64,000 bases of DNA. It comes from Sanguinoderma infundibulare. Lineage: Eukaryota > Basidiomycota > Agaricomycetes > Polyporales > Polyporaceae. Location of the stretch: positions 2,108,001 to 2,172,000 of the forward strand of contig JAVLRN010000002.1 of the NCBI GenBank assembly GCA_032821775.1, written 5' to 3'. Positions 10,038 through 23,278 of this stretch are shown piece by piece; the stretch's first letter is position 1; each line of letters begins with the position of its first letter. A program made the translations under genes and the position numbers. The notes beneath the pieces are model-generated. The model ran no database searches and was not told the origin of the DNA. It worked only from the letters and a program-made list of their open reading frames with translations.

Positions 10038-13000
10038 ATGCCTGCGAGTCGCGTCTTTGTCAATGGCCGAGTTCGCGACTTCAAGCACTACGTCTTCAAG
10101 CACCTCAACTTCTATCGCGTACACTTGCTATTCTTGTGAGTATCCGCCTTCCGCTTTCGGAGAAGTGTTTTGTGGCGTGTGTTGGGAGGGTGGGTCGCGT
10201 GAGGGTGGAGACGGTGGTGGGGAATATGCTGCCACAGCGTTCGTTGCGCGTATTCTTGTATGCGTGCGGTACTGTTCTGCATCCGCCAGGTTCTTTGCTT
10301 GGAAAGGGCTATTGTCAAGTCCTGCGTGTGGCATCTGCCGTGGCATATGCGCTTGACAGCTATTTGCCGCCGTGTCACTATTACAGCATGTTGCATTTCG
10401 TCAGCTTCTGGAGCATCATCGAGGTCAAGGAAACCCCACATCAGATTAGAGATTTTGCATCAGTGTTGTGCATCATAATCCACCTGTAACAATCAGTATG
10501 GCGGGGGTCGTTAGATGCCCACCATGGATACCAGCTCTATGCATCGTATAAAACTGGTTGCGTGGCGTTTCAATAACTCACCCATCTGTTGACAGCACCT
10601 TCACTCCTTTAATATTCTCGGGGATTTTCTATGCCACCAACACCAGCTTCCACGTCTCCTATGTCGATTGCCTGTTCAACTGTGTCAGCGCCATGACGGT
10701 CTGCGGCCTCGCAACTATAGACATGAGCGGATTGACGGGTTTCCAGCAAGCGTTACTATTCATTCAGATGTGGATGGGTAGCCCTGTAAGTGTCTGCATC
10801 ACTCCCGAACGACCTCCCACTCATAGTTTATAGGTCACTGTATCACTAGTGATCGTATACATCCGAAGGCAAGGTTAGCTCATGCAAACGTATCGGTGAT
10901 ATGACTCACGGTGCCTTCAGAACCTTTTTTGCGAAGAAGTTCCAACACATCGTGGAGGTTGAGCTCGCGAAAAGAGCGGCGCAGCAGACGGGTGTGGCGG
11001 TGGACGTGAAGATAGAGCCGTGGTGGAAGAGAGCATGGACGTGTTTCCGGTTGCCACCTAAGACGCGATCGCGTTCGAGCGATGCCGCGCCGCAGGACTC
11101 CTCCAGACAACGCGGTGGCCGCTACCAGCTCCGTCCAGAGATGATTCGGCGCGTCGAGGGTGCCCCGAAGCTGGTGGACCCAAGCGGCTGGATAAGCGAG
11201 GGTGTTTCCGAACAGCCGTCGCAGAGTACGCCCCCTACTCCGGCTCTAGCGCCAGCGTCTTCCAAGCATGCGAAACCCAGGGATAACGTAGGAGGCTCAA
11301 GCTCAAGCTCAGGGGAGAACACAGAGTCGACTCAGGTAGAGGACAGAGACGATCGTGAGAGGTTGTCGGATCATGAGATGTATGTATTCCTCCAGGCGTG
11401 CGCCGATATTAAAGCTGAGAAGCATCCTCTATCCAAGTCGGGAGGACCATCCCATCGAGCTGTCTCCACCACGCGCTCCAACGCCGCCGGCGATCAGTAG
11501 GCGATTAGGTCCAATTATGGTGCTACAGCCTGCTGATCCTCCCAATTGGCAGGTGCTCCCCCGATTCTGCGCTCGCAGACCACCCATCGGCATTCCCGAG
11601 GTCCTCAGCTCTCGCGCACGCAGACGGTTGAGTTTGCAGCAATCCCCCAAACTCTCAACCAGGAGCACCGCTTCAGCCCCATTCTCCAGGAAGAGGAGTC
11701 GTCCTATGCAACCTCCCACAGACGTCGTGAGTAATTTCTTGACTGCTAATCGCGATTTTCCCTCGCGCAAACTCAATCACACGATGCAGCGTCCATGTCA
11801 CGCCCAAGCATGTCGCGTCGCACGATGTCACGACCAACCGCGTCGCGCCCAGGTACCATGCCCCGCTCTGTGACAATGACCACTATGCCGCGCACGGGGA
11901 CAATCAACACAGGAATGTCACGCATTTACGTCGAGCCGACGCGAACGATGGACCGAGGTTTCGGGGGCTTCCCTTCGCCGCTCGAGATCCTGTCGCGCCT
12001 GTTCGGGCGTGTGTTTCCGCAGCTTGAACGCAAGTTGACGCGCACGATCACCATGCCGCGAACCCAAACTATCGTGTCGCAGTACAGTGTAGGCCCCCCT
12101 GGGTCACGCCATGTGCCCTACATCTCGTTCGAAGCGGTCGTCGGCCGCAACTCGGCCTTCCGCGCCCTCACCCAGGAGCAGCTGGAGGAGCTGGGGGGAG
12201 TGGAGTATCGCGCGTTGACGGCGTTACTGTGGATCGTTGCGCTGGTAAGCATCCTGAGATTTTCGTTTTATCGTTTGTTAAAGCTGTACGCTGAAGTTAA
12301 CGCGGTGTGCGCCAGTACCATTTTGGATTGCAGTTGACGGCGTTTGTGATCATCGCTCCGTATATAGCTCTCCCACGGTGGCACAGCGACTTCGTTCCGC
12401 CTGCACTACACAAAAATGTTTCGACGACTTGGTAGACACCTGTCACTCGAAACATACCCATCCTACGCTGACTTCTTCCCTTTCTAGGTTCTCTGCCTTT
12501 CAAGTGGTGTCAGCGTACACGAATACCGGAATGTCTCTCGTCGACCAGTCTATGGTCCCATTTCAGAGAGCGTTTCCTATGGTAGTGATTCTACCTCTCC
12601 TGATTCTCGCCGGCAACACTGCATTTGTGCGTCTACGTCCCTTCCATTTTGGTTCCGATAGCAGTGCTGACTTATTGTCCTCGTCGTTCATCAGCCTATA
12701 CTGTAAGCGTGTTATGCGGTTATTGGGGCTCGGCGCTGATTTCTTCATCTGCACCCAGTCTGCGTTTTGAGATGTAAGAGCACCGTAGTTTCATGTGTCG
12801 TTCGGACTTATCTTATGCTTCTCCCGTAGCTGGATCATCAGCAAGTTGGTACCCCGTCGTTCGCGTCTAAACGAGACCCTCCAGTTTCTGCTGGACCACC
12901 CCCGCCGATGTTTCGTCTACCTCTTCCCCTCTCATCAGACTTGGTTTCTTCTTACTATAGTCGCCATTTTAACGTGAGTCCTCCAAAAAGGCAGATCGTT

Positions 13001-14408
13001 GCCCTTGCGCCTTGCTGACGACAATTGCAGCATTACGGACTGGTTCTTTTTCCTCGTACTAGATATTGGGAATTCGGAGATTGATAGCATACCCTTCGGG
13101 GTGCGGTTCCTGCTTGGGCTCCTGCAAGCCACTGCCGTCCGGTCCGCTGGCTTTGCGACCGTGACATTGTCGCTTCTTGCTCCTGCGGTCAAGTACGTTC
13201 ATGCTTCATTTCCAAGGTTTACATGATGCTTATTCATCTCCAGGGTGTTGTATGTTGTTATGATGTACATCAGCGTGTGTGAGTGGAGGCCCGCTTCTCG
13301 CTGTATTTACCATCAGTACTGAGCATACACAAACTCCTTAGATCCGATCGCCATGAGGTGAGAGCGCTCGACTATGAACTTGACAAAGTGCTCAAGTCGT
13401 AGCGCAGTGTCCGATCTACGAACGTTTACGAGGAGAGATCGCTTGGGATTTACAGTCTAGAAGACGACCTTGATTCCGAAGGGAGTTTCAACCTGACAGG
13501 AAATCGTGCCACGGTTTGGGGAAGATACCTGACCATGCACGCGCGGAGGCAGCTTTCCTTCGGTGTGTCCGTCCTTTTTTTTGAGGTGATGGTTTGATCT
13601 GAGTTCGTTGGATGTTAGATATGTGGTGGCTTGCCTTGGCCTTATTCCTGGTTTGCATCATCGAGGTATGATACTTGTACTAAAATGTACATGCGGTCAA
13701 CTGACATCCGAACAGAAGGATGCCCTTGAGGACCCGGCGAACAGTACCTGGTTCACGATCTTTAACATCAGTACGTATTCGTTCCTCGCGGATGCTCTTG
13801 TTCTAATTGCTTCTCGCAGTATTCGAACTGGTGTCGGCATACGGCACGGTAGGCCTTAGTCTAGGCCTACCTTTCGTAAGTGGCTCTCGTTATGCTTCCG
13901 AAGCGGATGGCTCATAAGTCGCCAGGCCAATTACTCGTTCGCCGGTGCGCTTCGGCCACTGTCGAAGCTCATCATCTGCGCGGTGATGCTGCGAGGTCGC
14001 CACCGTGGCCTGCCAGTGGCCATCGATCGCGCGGTGATGCTACCTTTGGAGTTCAAAGACCGGTTTCAAGACGACTACCACCTAGATGACTACGCGGGAG
14101 AGATAGACAACACTGGAAACAACCTAACGTTGGAATCCTCGACGACCGACGCTGCCTCCGAACACAGTCTCCGCGATTCCGGAGCGGGCGGCGGTCGTGC
14201 AGGCACGCTGCACCGTCCAGATACCCAGAGCCAATCCCCGACCGGGGCCTACGTTGGGGGCTACTTTGACCAGGATCGATCGCCGGTACGCGGTCGCGAC
14301 TACGCGCCAAGACGGATGTCCATACAGGCCGACATGGCGCGGGATATTGAGACGAGGGTGAACAATGTTGTGGACGAACAGGTGCGGAAGGGCGGACTCA
14401 TGTCATGA
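10038..14408 (+). CDS. TRK1: TRK-type high-affinity potassium transporter
   Basis: A long gene with about a dozen introns. TRK proteins bring potassium across the plasma membrane and have four helix-pore-helix units, each ending in a filter glycine. All four filter segments are visible: SAMTVCGLATID (near 10690), SAYTNTGMSLVD (near 12515), AVRSAGFATVTL (near 13135) and VSAYGTVGLSLG (near 13830). Between units 1 and 2 lies the long, Ser/Pro/Arg-rich cytoplasmic loop typical of fungal TRK1 (about 10900-12000). The C-terminal tail (14040-14408) is hydrophilic, with acidic and serine clusters. I chose the ATG at 10038 because it leads directly into the conserved amphipathic N-terminus (HYVFKHLNFYRVHLLF). 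The first intron, 10136-10595, is unusually long at 460 bases. Exact borders of some middle exons remain uncertain. Confidence 0.92.
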
Positions 14409-15362
14409 CAATGCATCACTATACCTAGACAGACTCGTTCTCCCAACCCCGGATAGCCTACTGGCGCGTGAGGGGACATACTATGATATCCTTATTACAT
14501 ACATTTTTATGCACAGACTACCCACCAATCTAATGCCACCTTGAATTATTGTAGTCAGTGTTTGTCTCGAGGCCCCCAAAACCTGAGGCAGTCCAAACCT
14601 GAGGCAGCGAGTGCAAAAGAGCGGCAGAAGCTGCAACAGCAAAGTCGCAGATCCCTGAACGATGATGAGCCTGTCCAAACTTAATGCATGCACTGACTCG
14701 GAGTGCAATGCAGGCATAGTCGCGGTAAGCTTGAGGGTCGCGTCAGACTCTAACACAGGTCTGCCTTACTAAGTACGAGCTGAAAATATCTGAAATCACT
14801 TAGGCGGACACTGGGGGTTCGTCAGGAGTCACCACGACCGGTAGTTTTTTGTTTGCTTCGGGTGCTATGGCAGAGCTTCCCCAAGTGCTATTTCCGTATT
14901 TGTAACGACCTTGAACCCATTGTCCGCCTTCCAGCGTGCTGACTCGGACTCAGGCGCCTGTAATGGAAAATGCATGGTTAAGTAGTACCCGTACAACTCC
15001 GTATCCTCCATGATGCGTGCAGGTTCGGACTTCGGAAGGATCCATATGCGTTACCCGCGGCTGTTACCGGCTTCTCTGGCGCCCCGTTCGCCCAGTCGGA
15101 CCCAAGCGGAGGTCTGGAGCGCGGATGGCCCGGAACTCAAAATGATTGGCCAGCGCGAGGTGATAGGCACAGCAAATGACGCAATGTCCGACCCGCCTAA
15201 CCCCGGGGGCGGAACAGGCCCGGACCGGGGGACTGAAAAATGAATCGAGGCACGGCTTGGGGCGAGTCTCGATCGTCGTCTGCTGTCTGCACTGAAAAGC
15301 GGAAGGGGCTTGTCTCTCGCTCCGTCGTCTCCCCCACCTCTCTCGACGGCGATCACCCATTC
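14409..15362. other. Intergenic region, no gene seen
   Basis: No convincing open frame or RNA gene. A 15-base word (AAACCTGAGGCAGYS) occurs twice in a row at about 14578-14610. The segment just before the arrestin-like gene probably holds its promoter and 5' leader, but no TATA box is evident. Confidence 0.5.
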
Positions 15363-18168
15363 ATGCCCACAGCCCCGAAACCAGCCTCTCACAAGAATGC
15401 ACTCGACATACGGCTCGCAGAGTCCGTCGTCTTCCTCCGCGCAGGCGATGCCACCGGCCGACAGAGAGGCGTCCCGGCCGACGCCCCCCCGGGCATGCTA
15501 CGCGGCCTCCTCGTCTTGAATCTCGCAAAGTCTACCCGGATAACCAGCATAGAAGTCGAGCTCGTAGGCAAAACGACCACTGCTTGGCCAGAAGGTGCGA
15601 TAATCCCCTTATCTTGTTCTCTCTTCTTCGGCGTCTGACTCCTTCGCCGCTGGCTAGGTGTCGGGGCGAGGCGCATCGAGATCTCGGAGGAACATGAGAT
15701 CTACTCTCAGTCATACGTCTTCTTTCGCGCGGGACACACTCCTGGTTCCAGCTTCCGTCGACATCTCTCTGTCGGTCCAGGACTCGCCTTGGAACACGAG
15801 GACGAAGACCACTCCGAACGGTCCAGTCTCGCCCAACAAGACGGTAGCTCCGATGAACATCGCGGTCGCTCCCCCGTCCCTCGCCAGGGCCCCCCCGCTC
15901 ACCGACGCTTCATGAGTGTCGACCAGCCCCACTTTCAGCGCTCATTCCTCACTCACCACGAGAATACCATCCCTACCGTCGCATCTCCCCCCTACAGCCC
16001 CACATATACCCCCGTCGAAACACCTGTTCATCTCAGTCCCGCAACGTCCATATCTCGCCGTCCCACCTTCGCTTCTCATGACGAATCCCCCGCTAGGAGT
16101 TTGGAGGATCTCCGTCGAGCGTTGGAAGCAGAGCACATGAACAGTTAGTGGCGCTTTCACCATTATCCTCCGTTTTGTTCACCGTCCTTAGTTGCAGCTT
16201 ATGGCCGCTCACCACATCGTTCCTCAAGCATCTTATCCCCCCGCGAAAACATCGAGTCCCGCGGAGTCAGCTTAGATGCCGATCGCGAATTCCAGGTCGG
16301 AAGCAGCTCCCAGCGTCTCAACCCATCTCTCCCCCGTGTCCGCGACGACCGCACTCCTTCCCGCCAGAGAGACTTGGCAGGGGACGACATCGTCCGTGGA
16401 AGGAAGAACAAGCGGTTTTCTTTCGCAACCGCCTTCTTCGACGCCATGGTAGAGCGCGTCCGCTCTCGCTCTCCCCTCGTGGACTATGATGCAGCCCGTT
16501 CTGGGTACACGACTCCCCCGCGAGGACGAACGATGGATCGCACATTACCACAACTGCCGGAGGACGAGAGCTCTCCGCCCAAGGAGCTCTCAACTCTCAC
16601 CCGCGTCGGCGAAGCGTTGGGCTTGGAGATGGAGGACGGTCGGGAGTATGGGGATGGATGGAAAGAGTTTCGCAAAGGTGAGCAAGTCCTCGCCCTCGTC
16701 ACTCGACCTATTTTCCTGAAGCGCGCATTCGAGGGGTGTACACATACCCCATTTCCTTCGCCATTCCTGCCAAATCTCCCCCATCGCTCAGTGTCGACTA
16801 TGGTTCTGTTACTTGGAAACTAAAGGCGGTCGTCCATCGACCTGGTGCATTCAAGACCAAGTTGACGGCTTCACAGGACATCACCGTCGTTGCTACGCCG
16901 GGCGAAGATGATACCGAGGAGTCCGAAAGCATCATCGTTGAACGACAGTGGGACTCGCAGATGCAGTATCTAATCGTCATCTCGGGGCGCAGCTTCGCCA
17001 TCGGAGGCGCTATGCCCATTACCATCACGTTCATGCCTTTCACGAAGATGAAGGTTCATCGAATATCTGTGATGATAGAAGGTACGCTTATGGTGTTAAC
17101 TGACGTGATCACGTCATTCATGTTATCCGCGATTTGGGACAGAACGCGTTGACTACTGGACGAACTTCAAGCGCATTGCGCGCACAGACCCGAGCAACAA
17201 GGTGTTTCTACTTGCGCTCAAGTATCCAAAGAAGGATGGTCCAGCGATTCTTCCCCTCGAATCGGATGACCCGGATGTACTTCAACGATCCCCTCTGGCC
17301 GAAGTGGTCGACCCAGACGCCGACGTCGGCGACGCCTTGTCGAGCTTCATGGGTCCCGGACCATGGACCATCCGGAAGGATCTACACCTCCCCAAGGCCT
17401 GCGGCACGCTGCATATCACCAACAAGAACCGCCAGAGCAACATCTCGGTCGGGCACATGCTCAAGGTCATCTTCCGCGTCGAGCGCGGGGACGACGACGC
17501 CCTCGACCCCGTGACCGGCAAGCGGAAGCTGTTCGACATCGTCGTCCAGACCCCCGTCCACATCCTTTCGGTGAGTTCTGCTGTCCACGATACCTGTCCG
17601 TTCGTTGGCTCTGATGTGCAATGTGCAACGATGCGTGCAGCACTTGTGCAATCCGGAGCATACCTCCCTCCCCCCATATTCCCATCTACCCGAGCCCTCC
17701 TCTACAAGCAACGAGGGGCTCCCGCGCCCAGTACCAGTCCCTCTGTTGGATCCCAGCCCAAGCGCAGCGTCCCTAGCTCTGAGGCGCTCCGCGTCCGCAA
17801 CAAGACCGACGCACCACGCCAGCCTATCGTCCGCGACGGCCTCAGGCTCCGCCTCGGCGTCGGCGTCCGCTCATCCCACGCTCTTCAGCGGCCTCCACTG
17901 GCCGGCGTTCGACCACTCCCTCCACTCGCCCGCGAGCGGCGGCGCAGAGCAGCACACCACGAGCCCCGCGCCGACCGCCGCGAGCTCGTCCCAGCAGTCC
18001 CTGCACGAGCACAGCACCCCCGAGCTCTTCGAGCGGCTCATCGCTGGCCAAGAGAGCGAGGAGGGCGAGGCGCCGCCGTCGTACGAGGCCTCCGTGGAGT
18101 CGTCCGGATCGGGCACGGGGACTGCCGGGACACCACCACCTCTCGCGACGGTCGCGGCTCGGAGCTGA
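15363..18168 (+). CDS. Arrestin-related trafficking adaptor (ART family)
   Basis: At least six exons; the first junctions (15594/15658, about 16142/16197 and about 16677/16731) were checked and keep frame. Arrestin-related adaptors bind plasma-membrane transporters and recruit the Rsp5/Nedd4-type ubiquitin ligase so the transporter is endocytosed. The N-terminal arrestin half is seen as RGLLVLNLAKSTRITSIEVEL followed by EISEEHEIYSQSYVFFRAG. A long Ser/Pro/Arg-rich insert (about 15720-16680) separates it from YPISFAIPAKSPPS and the C-terminal arrestin half (WKLKAVVHRPG, ITITFMPF, and LHLPKACGTLHITN). The tail is Ser/Ala-rich and ends with a PPSY motif, the kind of PY motif that binds WW domains of the ligase. 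The large insert between the two arrestin lobes is longer than in yeast Rod1/Art4. Cargo cannot be predicted. Confidence 0.85.
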
Positions 18169-18756
18169 TCTCCAGCTTGTTTCTTTCCTATGTGTTGGGT
18201 CGACGCTTGCGTTGCGCGTTGGGCTATACGCTTCTTTCGCGGTTGCGAGGCGTGGGGGTTCGGTTTGATTAGATGCGAGAATGTTAACGAATCATATGCA
18301 CGACATGTAGTTCCATCGTTGTACGGTACCCATGCGGACCATCCTCACTGTACCTTAGCATTCTCTTGACGCAGGACGAGTACTTACCCTACATGTTCTG
18401 TCATGAACTACTTACTACCACTACTACTACTTATCCTATAGGTCCAGAGTCTCGACCGTGCTTGGTTGCGGTCCCGGTTAGTTTGTCTGACGAATACTGT
18501 ACTGACCTCAGTCTGTCAAATGCCTCCTGATGTATCACAAGAACAGATGCGTACGCCGTAATGTATAATAGCTTTACCCGGAGGTGGGGCAGGAGTGGGC
18601 CCACCTTGCACTCAAATTCCACGAATGGCGACATCTGTCCACGAAACGAATACGACATCTACAGGCCAAAACGTTTAGGCACGCGCACGTTCGTGGCCGC
18701 ACGTCGCCATGGTTCGGGGAAAACATTTACAATAAAAAAGCGAAAAACCGACGGCA
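18169..18756. other. Convergent 3' intergenic region
   Basis: Lies between the stop codons of two convergent genes. A simple CTA/CTACTAC-rich stretch occurs near 18410-18432. I see no further gene. Confidence 0.5.
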
Positions 18757-21700
18757 TCACAGCTTCGACTGGACCTCCCGCAAGCGCGCATGCTGCATGT
18801 TCTCATCTGCAACGCCGACGCATCAGTTTGTGCGCTCAGCCCAAAACAAAACAAAAACGACACGCAGGATCGAGAAAGGAAGAGAAGCTCACAGTTGGAC
18901 TCGTACAGCCTATCGCCGGGCACGGCGACGATGTGCGCCTGCAGGCTCGACGCGTCCACCATCTCCGGCACGATCTCGCTCAGGTTCCGCGCGCCGATCA
19001 GGCGCATGTTCATCTCGAACTCGTCGTGCAGGATCTGGAGCGCGTGGTCGACGCCCTCGGGCCCGTACGACGAGAACGCGTAGAGGAAGGGGCGGCCGAC
19101 GCCGACCGCGGTCGCGCCGAGCGCGACGGCCTTGAGGACGTCGTTGGCGCGCCGGACGCCGCCGTCGACGAACAGCTGGAAGCTGGCGTTTGGGAACGCG
19201 AGCGCGCGGCGCTGGCCGAGCTCGCGGACGACCTCGGCGAGGACCTCGAGGCCGGAGCGCGAGAACTCGAGCTGGCGGCCGCCGTGGTTGGAGAGGACGA
19301 CGCCGGCGAGGCCCGCGTCGTACGCGAGCAGCGCGTCCTCCCAGCATTGGACGCCCTTGAGGATGAGCGGCACTGTGCCGAGGGGTCAGTTGACCGTGTG
19401 CGGGGTGGGAAGCGAAAGAGGGAGACGGACTCTTCGTGATGCTCTGGAACCAGGGGATATCCTTCCAGTCGAGGCCGGGGTCGATGAAGGAGCTGATGGC
19501 GCGGGCCGCACCCTGCGAACGGTCGATCCCGTCCTGCTTGTTGTTGCTCGTCACCTCCGCGGGGTCCTCTGCCTCGAACTTCTGTCGCATGTCCTGCGGA
19601 TGACCGTTGTGAGCCTCTCTCGCCTTCCTGACGTAGCGAGAAGGCGAACATACCTTTTCACGGCGACCAAGCTGAGGCGCATCGACGGTGATGAAGAGCG
19701 CTTTGATGCCGCGCTTCTCGGCGTGTTGGACGAATTTCTTCGTGATCTCGCGGTCCTTGTTCACGTACCTGGGCGGAGTGTTAGATATCTGTTGCTGTGG
19801 GCGCAAGTAGTATTTGTCTTACAATTGGAGGAACTGCACTTGATCGGGCTGAGCAGCATCAACTATCTCATCAAAAGCACACGATGCCAGGGTAGGAATC
19901 TATACATGTGCAAAATAGTTAGCACATGCGCTCCCGAGTCGGTCAGTAGATGCGCACCATCTGGATAACGCCGTGTTTCCCTGCTGCCCTAGTGAGGTTG
20001 AGCTCACCATCAGGGTGTCCGAGCTTCCCAAGAGCAGTAGCGCTCTGTACTAATTTGAGCATGTTTCGTGCAAAAATGGTATATCTGTCCACCTACGATG
20101 TACAGCGGCATCTTCGAGAAATGGCCAAGGATTTTTGTTGACCAGTCCACGTTTGTGACGTCCCGGAGGATTCGTGGTCTCCACCACACTCTATGAAGGC
20201 CGAGAATGTGAGCATCCGAATAAGCAACACCCCTAGGAGTCGACAAACCTGTGGTACGCCACGTGGTTCTCGCGGTTTGTGATCTCGTCCTCGGCGGCGG
20301 AGCTATAGTACGCCCACGCCTTCACCGGCATAACAGCTTTAGCAATAGTCTACGAGAATATCTTCAGTAATAATGGACAGCATTCGGTGCATATGTGCTC
20401 GAAACACAAACCTCAAAGTCATGCAGGTTGAGAATTTCAGAAAGTGGAGGGCGGTTTGCGACCCGCTCTAAACGCTGCTTTTCCGCATCCGTGATCTCGA
20501 CCTTGACCTTCAGAATCGTATCTGGGTCTACGGTTCCTAGGCTGAATGCGCATGGAGTTACTAAATTGCAACGTTACGGGAGAGGAAACCCAGTACTAAC
20601 TGCTTCTCTGGAGGTAAGTGAGTGGTGATGGCGTCTGGCGGGTGGATGGGGTCATATTCCGCTCTGCAACAAGCATCAGAACAATTTCTTTCCCTACAAT
20701 TAATGTCAAATGCTCACGTTGCGTCCTTTCCCGCGTACTTGAGAATGATCCTGCTGCCGCCAGGATGGTCTACGACAAGCATGAAGCGCAAATTGATTCA
20801 GTGTGCAGGTAAGTGATATCGCGCACCATCCAAGAAGTCCGTCACGTCGTAAACTTTGCCTGAAGATATGGTCAGCAATCCAGATTCTGTAAGGTCTGAA
20901 CACAAGGGATGGAACGGAATGATGGTCTCGGAACCAGCGGTCCCGAAATGCAAACACAAAACCCAGAACAAGAACGAGGATCCTATGGCGCGCCATCGTA
21001 CTCCTGCGACCTATCGACTCTCTCGTCGGGATCCCTGAGCGTTCTCCACGTATAAAGTCTCATATTGTGTGGCATATCACGACAACTGCTGGAAGCGGAG
21101 CTGCATTCACCTCGCCCGCGGTAAGCCTTGTGGACTGGTCGCGCAAGTCGTTCTTCCGCCACAATCTCGTTACATGCGCACGCATATCGTAATCTACGGT
21201 GCAGAGCGGAAGGATATCAGTTCACACGCAGCCCCCCCCCATTAGCACCAAGTACATGCGCACTAGCAAATATCGCTCTGCCTGAATGCAAGGCATGCAG
21301 TTCACCGCGTCGTGCGAATGTTCTTCTCATCTTTGTGCCTACGGGGACGCGGGCACTGGACGTTCGGTAGAGTTGTGGTACTCGGACTTGGACTAGTCAG
21401 TGGAGACGGCATGCGACTCGCCGTTTGTACGAGAATCCGCTCGACGACAACAGGAAGGCCACGTCAATAGGAAGGCCTGCGCGTAGTTTCCGTTCGTGAT
21501 GCGAACAGGACGCCTTTCCAATAGCGCCTAGTTACGCGACTGGCTAGAGGAGTGGCACTCCAGGTGACCACATTGTGCGTTTCTGCCAGTCGAAGTGGCC
21601 CAAGATAAGCCCACGACTCCCGGGTGCCCGCTCTCCGCTCTTTCTCAGCAACACACTCTGGGCAGGGTGTACCCACATGGCATGATAGTGGACATTTGGA

Positions 21701-21961
21701 TAATGAACCATCTTCTCATGCCTCAATGCTGCCAACATCATGTACAGCGCATGCGCCCGAGCAACGATCGAACGACTGGGGACGTCTCGCGAAGACTGGC
21801 AGTGGGGAAGGTCAAACTCCCATGCACAACCACGTCCACGGGTGACAGGGTAGGAGTAGAAGGTACGGACACGTTGCAGGCCACTCACCATGTACGATAA
21901 TCCAACAGCTCTCGCGCGAGTTATGTGCTGCGACTTCCTTTCCGGATAACGCTTTCGACAT
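18757..21961 (-). CDS. Cytochrome b5-FMN dehydrogenase (flavocytochrome b2-like), copy 1
   Basis: A multi-exon gene on the minus strand, from the ATG at 21961 to the stop at 18757. Flavocytochrome b2 oxidises L-lactate (or a related 2-hydroxy acid) using FMN and passes electrons through a cytochrome b5 domain to cytochrome c. Exon 1 encodes the start of the b5 domain (SCWIIVHG). Later exons supply GKVYDVTDFLD and HPGGSRIILKYAGKDAT, including the haem-ligand HPGG histidine. The FMN barrel shows GLRDVxxVDWST-like sequence, ATALGKLGHPDGELNLTRAA, KALFITVDAPQLGRRE, and LSNHGGRQLEFS with the catalytic SNHGGR. It also has FVDGGVRRANDVLKA, ALGATAVGVGRPFLYA and MNMRLIGARNLSEIVP. The tail exon ends RLREVQSKL. 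The first intron is 1,029 bases, far longer than elsewhere. No obvious mitochondrial presequence precedes the b5 domain, so it may be cytosolic. Confidence 0.88.
20860..21888 (-). other. 1,029-base intron 1 of the flavocytochrome b2-like gene
   Basis: Exon 1 ends at 21889 (donor GTGAGT) and exon 2 begins at 20859 (acceptor TTCAG), joining HG to KVYDV exactly as in the paralogue at 25554-27795, where the same intron is about 60 bases. The extra roughly 970 bases hold no open frame I recognise and no clear terminal inverted repeats. An insertion of an old element or an intronic RNA gene are both possible. Confidence 0.6.
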
Positions 21962-22261
21962 GGTCGCAAACGTCCACCGAGATTGAGCAGAAAGGAGAGG
22001 GCGTCCGAACGAAGTCTAGGGAAGGAGGACCGGGAGATGATGGTGGTGGATGGCCAAGAGGACGAGTGTGGTGCAACATGGCGAAGATGGGTGTTCACGA
22101 GTTCACCAGCTGCCAGTCTTCGGGCCTTGTCGTCGCCAGTGCGGGGCCGGCCCGCCTCCTCCGGCGGCCTTCACGTCGGAAGCGGGCGGCCGCCACGCGG
22201 CAGATATTTCTTCCATCCAATCTCTTGCTCTTCATTCCCAACCACATCACTGACAGCTTCA

Positions 22262-22731
22262 GGTCCCTCGACTTATCGTGGCACTGCTGTGACGGCGAGA
22301 TATACATAAAGTGAGTGTATAGCGGTGGGTTTAGGACATCGGTATCAGCTCATGAATACAGCCTATTGCACAGATTATACCACCGCCTTACGGATTCCCT
22401 TCGTTCTCAAGCATCAGATGGGGCTCATCTGGAACTGCTGCGTATAGCAGCCTTTGTGCTGTGTGATAACCAGGGTGTAACAGTTGGGAAAAGCCCGAAC
22501 CTATCGAAGTGAGTTCCGTTCGTAAGCTCATCGTTTTCATTCTGACATGTTCTTTCCACCCTTCGCAGGGCCAATGTACAGGTTATTGATTCCAAACTGA
22601 TTATCAGCCAGGTCTCGAAAAGCGAGATCTCATCGCTGTTGGCGATTCGCTTTTGTTCACTCATGTGGTTCGGTGCGAACACCGCCCGCGCTCAGGATGT
22701 TCATAACCCAGCGGTGCGACGCCTCATCTGA
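22262..22731 (+). CDS. Unrecognised spliced gene, 3' exons
   Basis: Three plus-strand exons (the last part ending at 22310, then 22362-22508 and 22569-22731) join in frame through two GT-AG introns of 51 and 60 bases. The combined product reads through ASDGAHLELLRIAAFVLCD, VGKSPNLSK, VQVIDSKLIISQVSKSEIS and SLMWFGANTARAQ before a stop at 22731. The good splice sites and phase match support a real gene. It must begin upstream, somewhere between 21962 and 22262, divergent from the flavocytochrome b2-like gene; candidate ATGs lie at about 22050 and 22080, but I could not choose among them. The sequence is helical and has no motif I recognise, so no function is proposed. Confidence 0.45.
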
Positions 22732-23278
22732 TAGTCCTTAAGGCATACTAGAAACCTGTGCAAGAGCTTCGGAAAACGAGCGCTGATGCATGGAGTGGCC
22801 TAGGTGTCCCAACTTCAAACTGCGAAGCTATGTAAACCATACGCTTCCCGTCTTTACTCTCACCGAAGCGCTAATCCTCGAATTTGGGCGAGCTGACGGA
22901 TTGTGCTGCATTCCGGGCAGATCTCCCATATTTTTCCAATGCATAACAATTTTACTCCGGAGGCAAGCACTTATATGAGTGTAAAGCACAGGAAGAGCTT
23001 GAAGCTTGAAGACCCGCCAATGTCAGAAGTGCCCTTCAACGGTGGCGTAGAGAAGGTTCCAGAGGCCATCCGACGCCCAATTTGTGGGTGCTGTTGCGTT
23101 GCCATGAGAGATTCCTCGACCGAAAGTTCACGTCATGCATCAGTTGGAGGTAATCAATAATCCCTGTCTTAAGTACCCGTACCGTCCATTCTCAACCCTC
23201 GTCTCTGACCCCCCGTTGTCCCCAGAAGTCCTCCCGTCCCCCTGGAGTTGGCTTTCTGCGCGGTGACTGTCGCACGCC

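Noticed and set aside
18561..19439. Long plus-strand open frame of 292 codons
   Set aside because: It is the complement of the conserved FMN-barrel exon of the flavocytochrome b2-like gene; high GC at third positions keeps the opposite strand open. Its product is charged low-complexity sequence without motifs.
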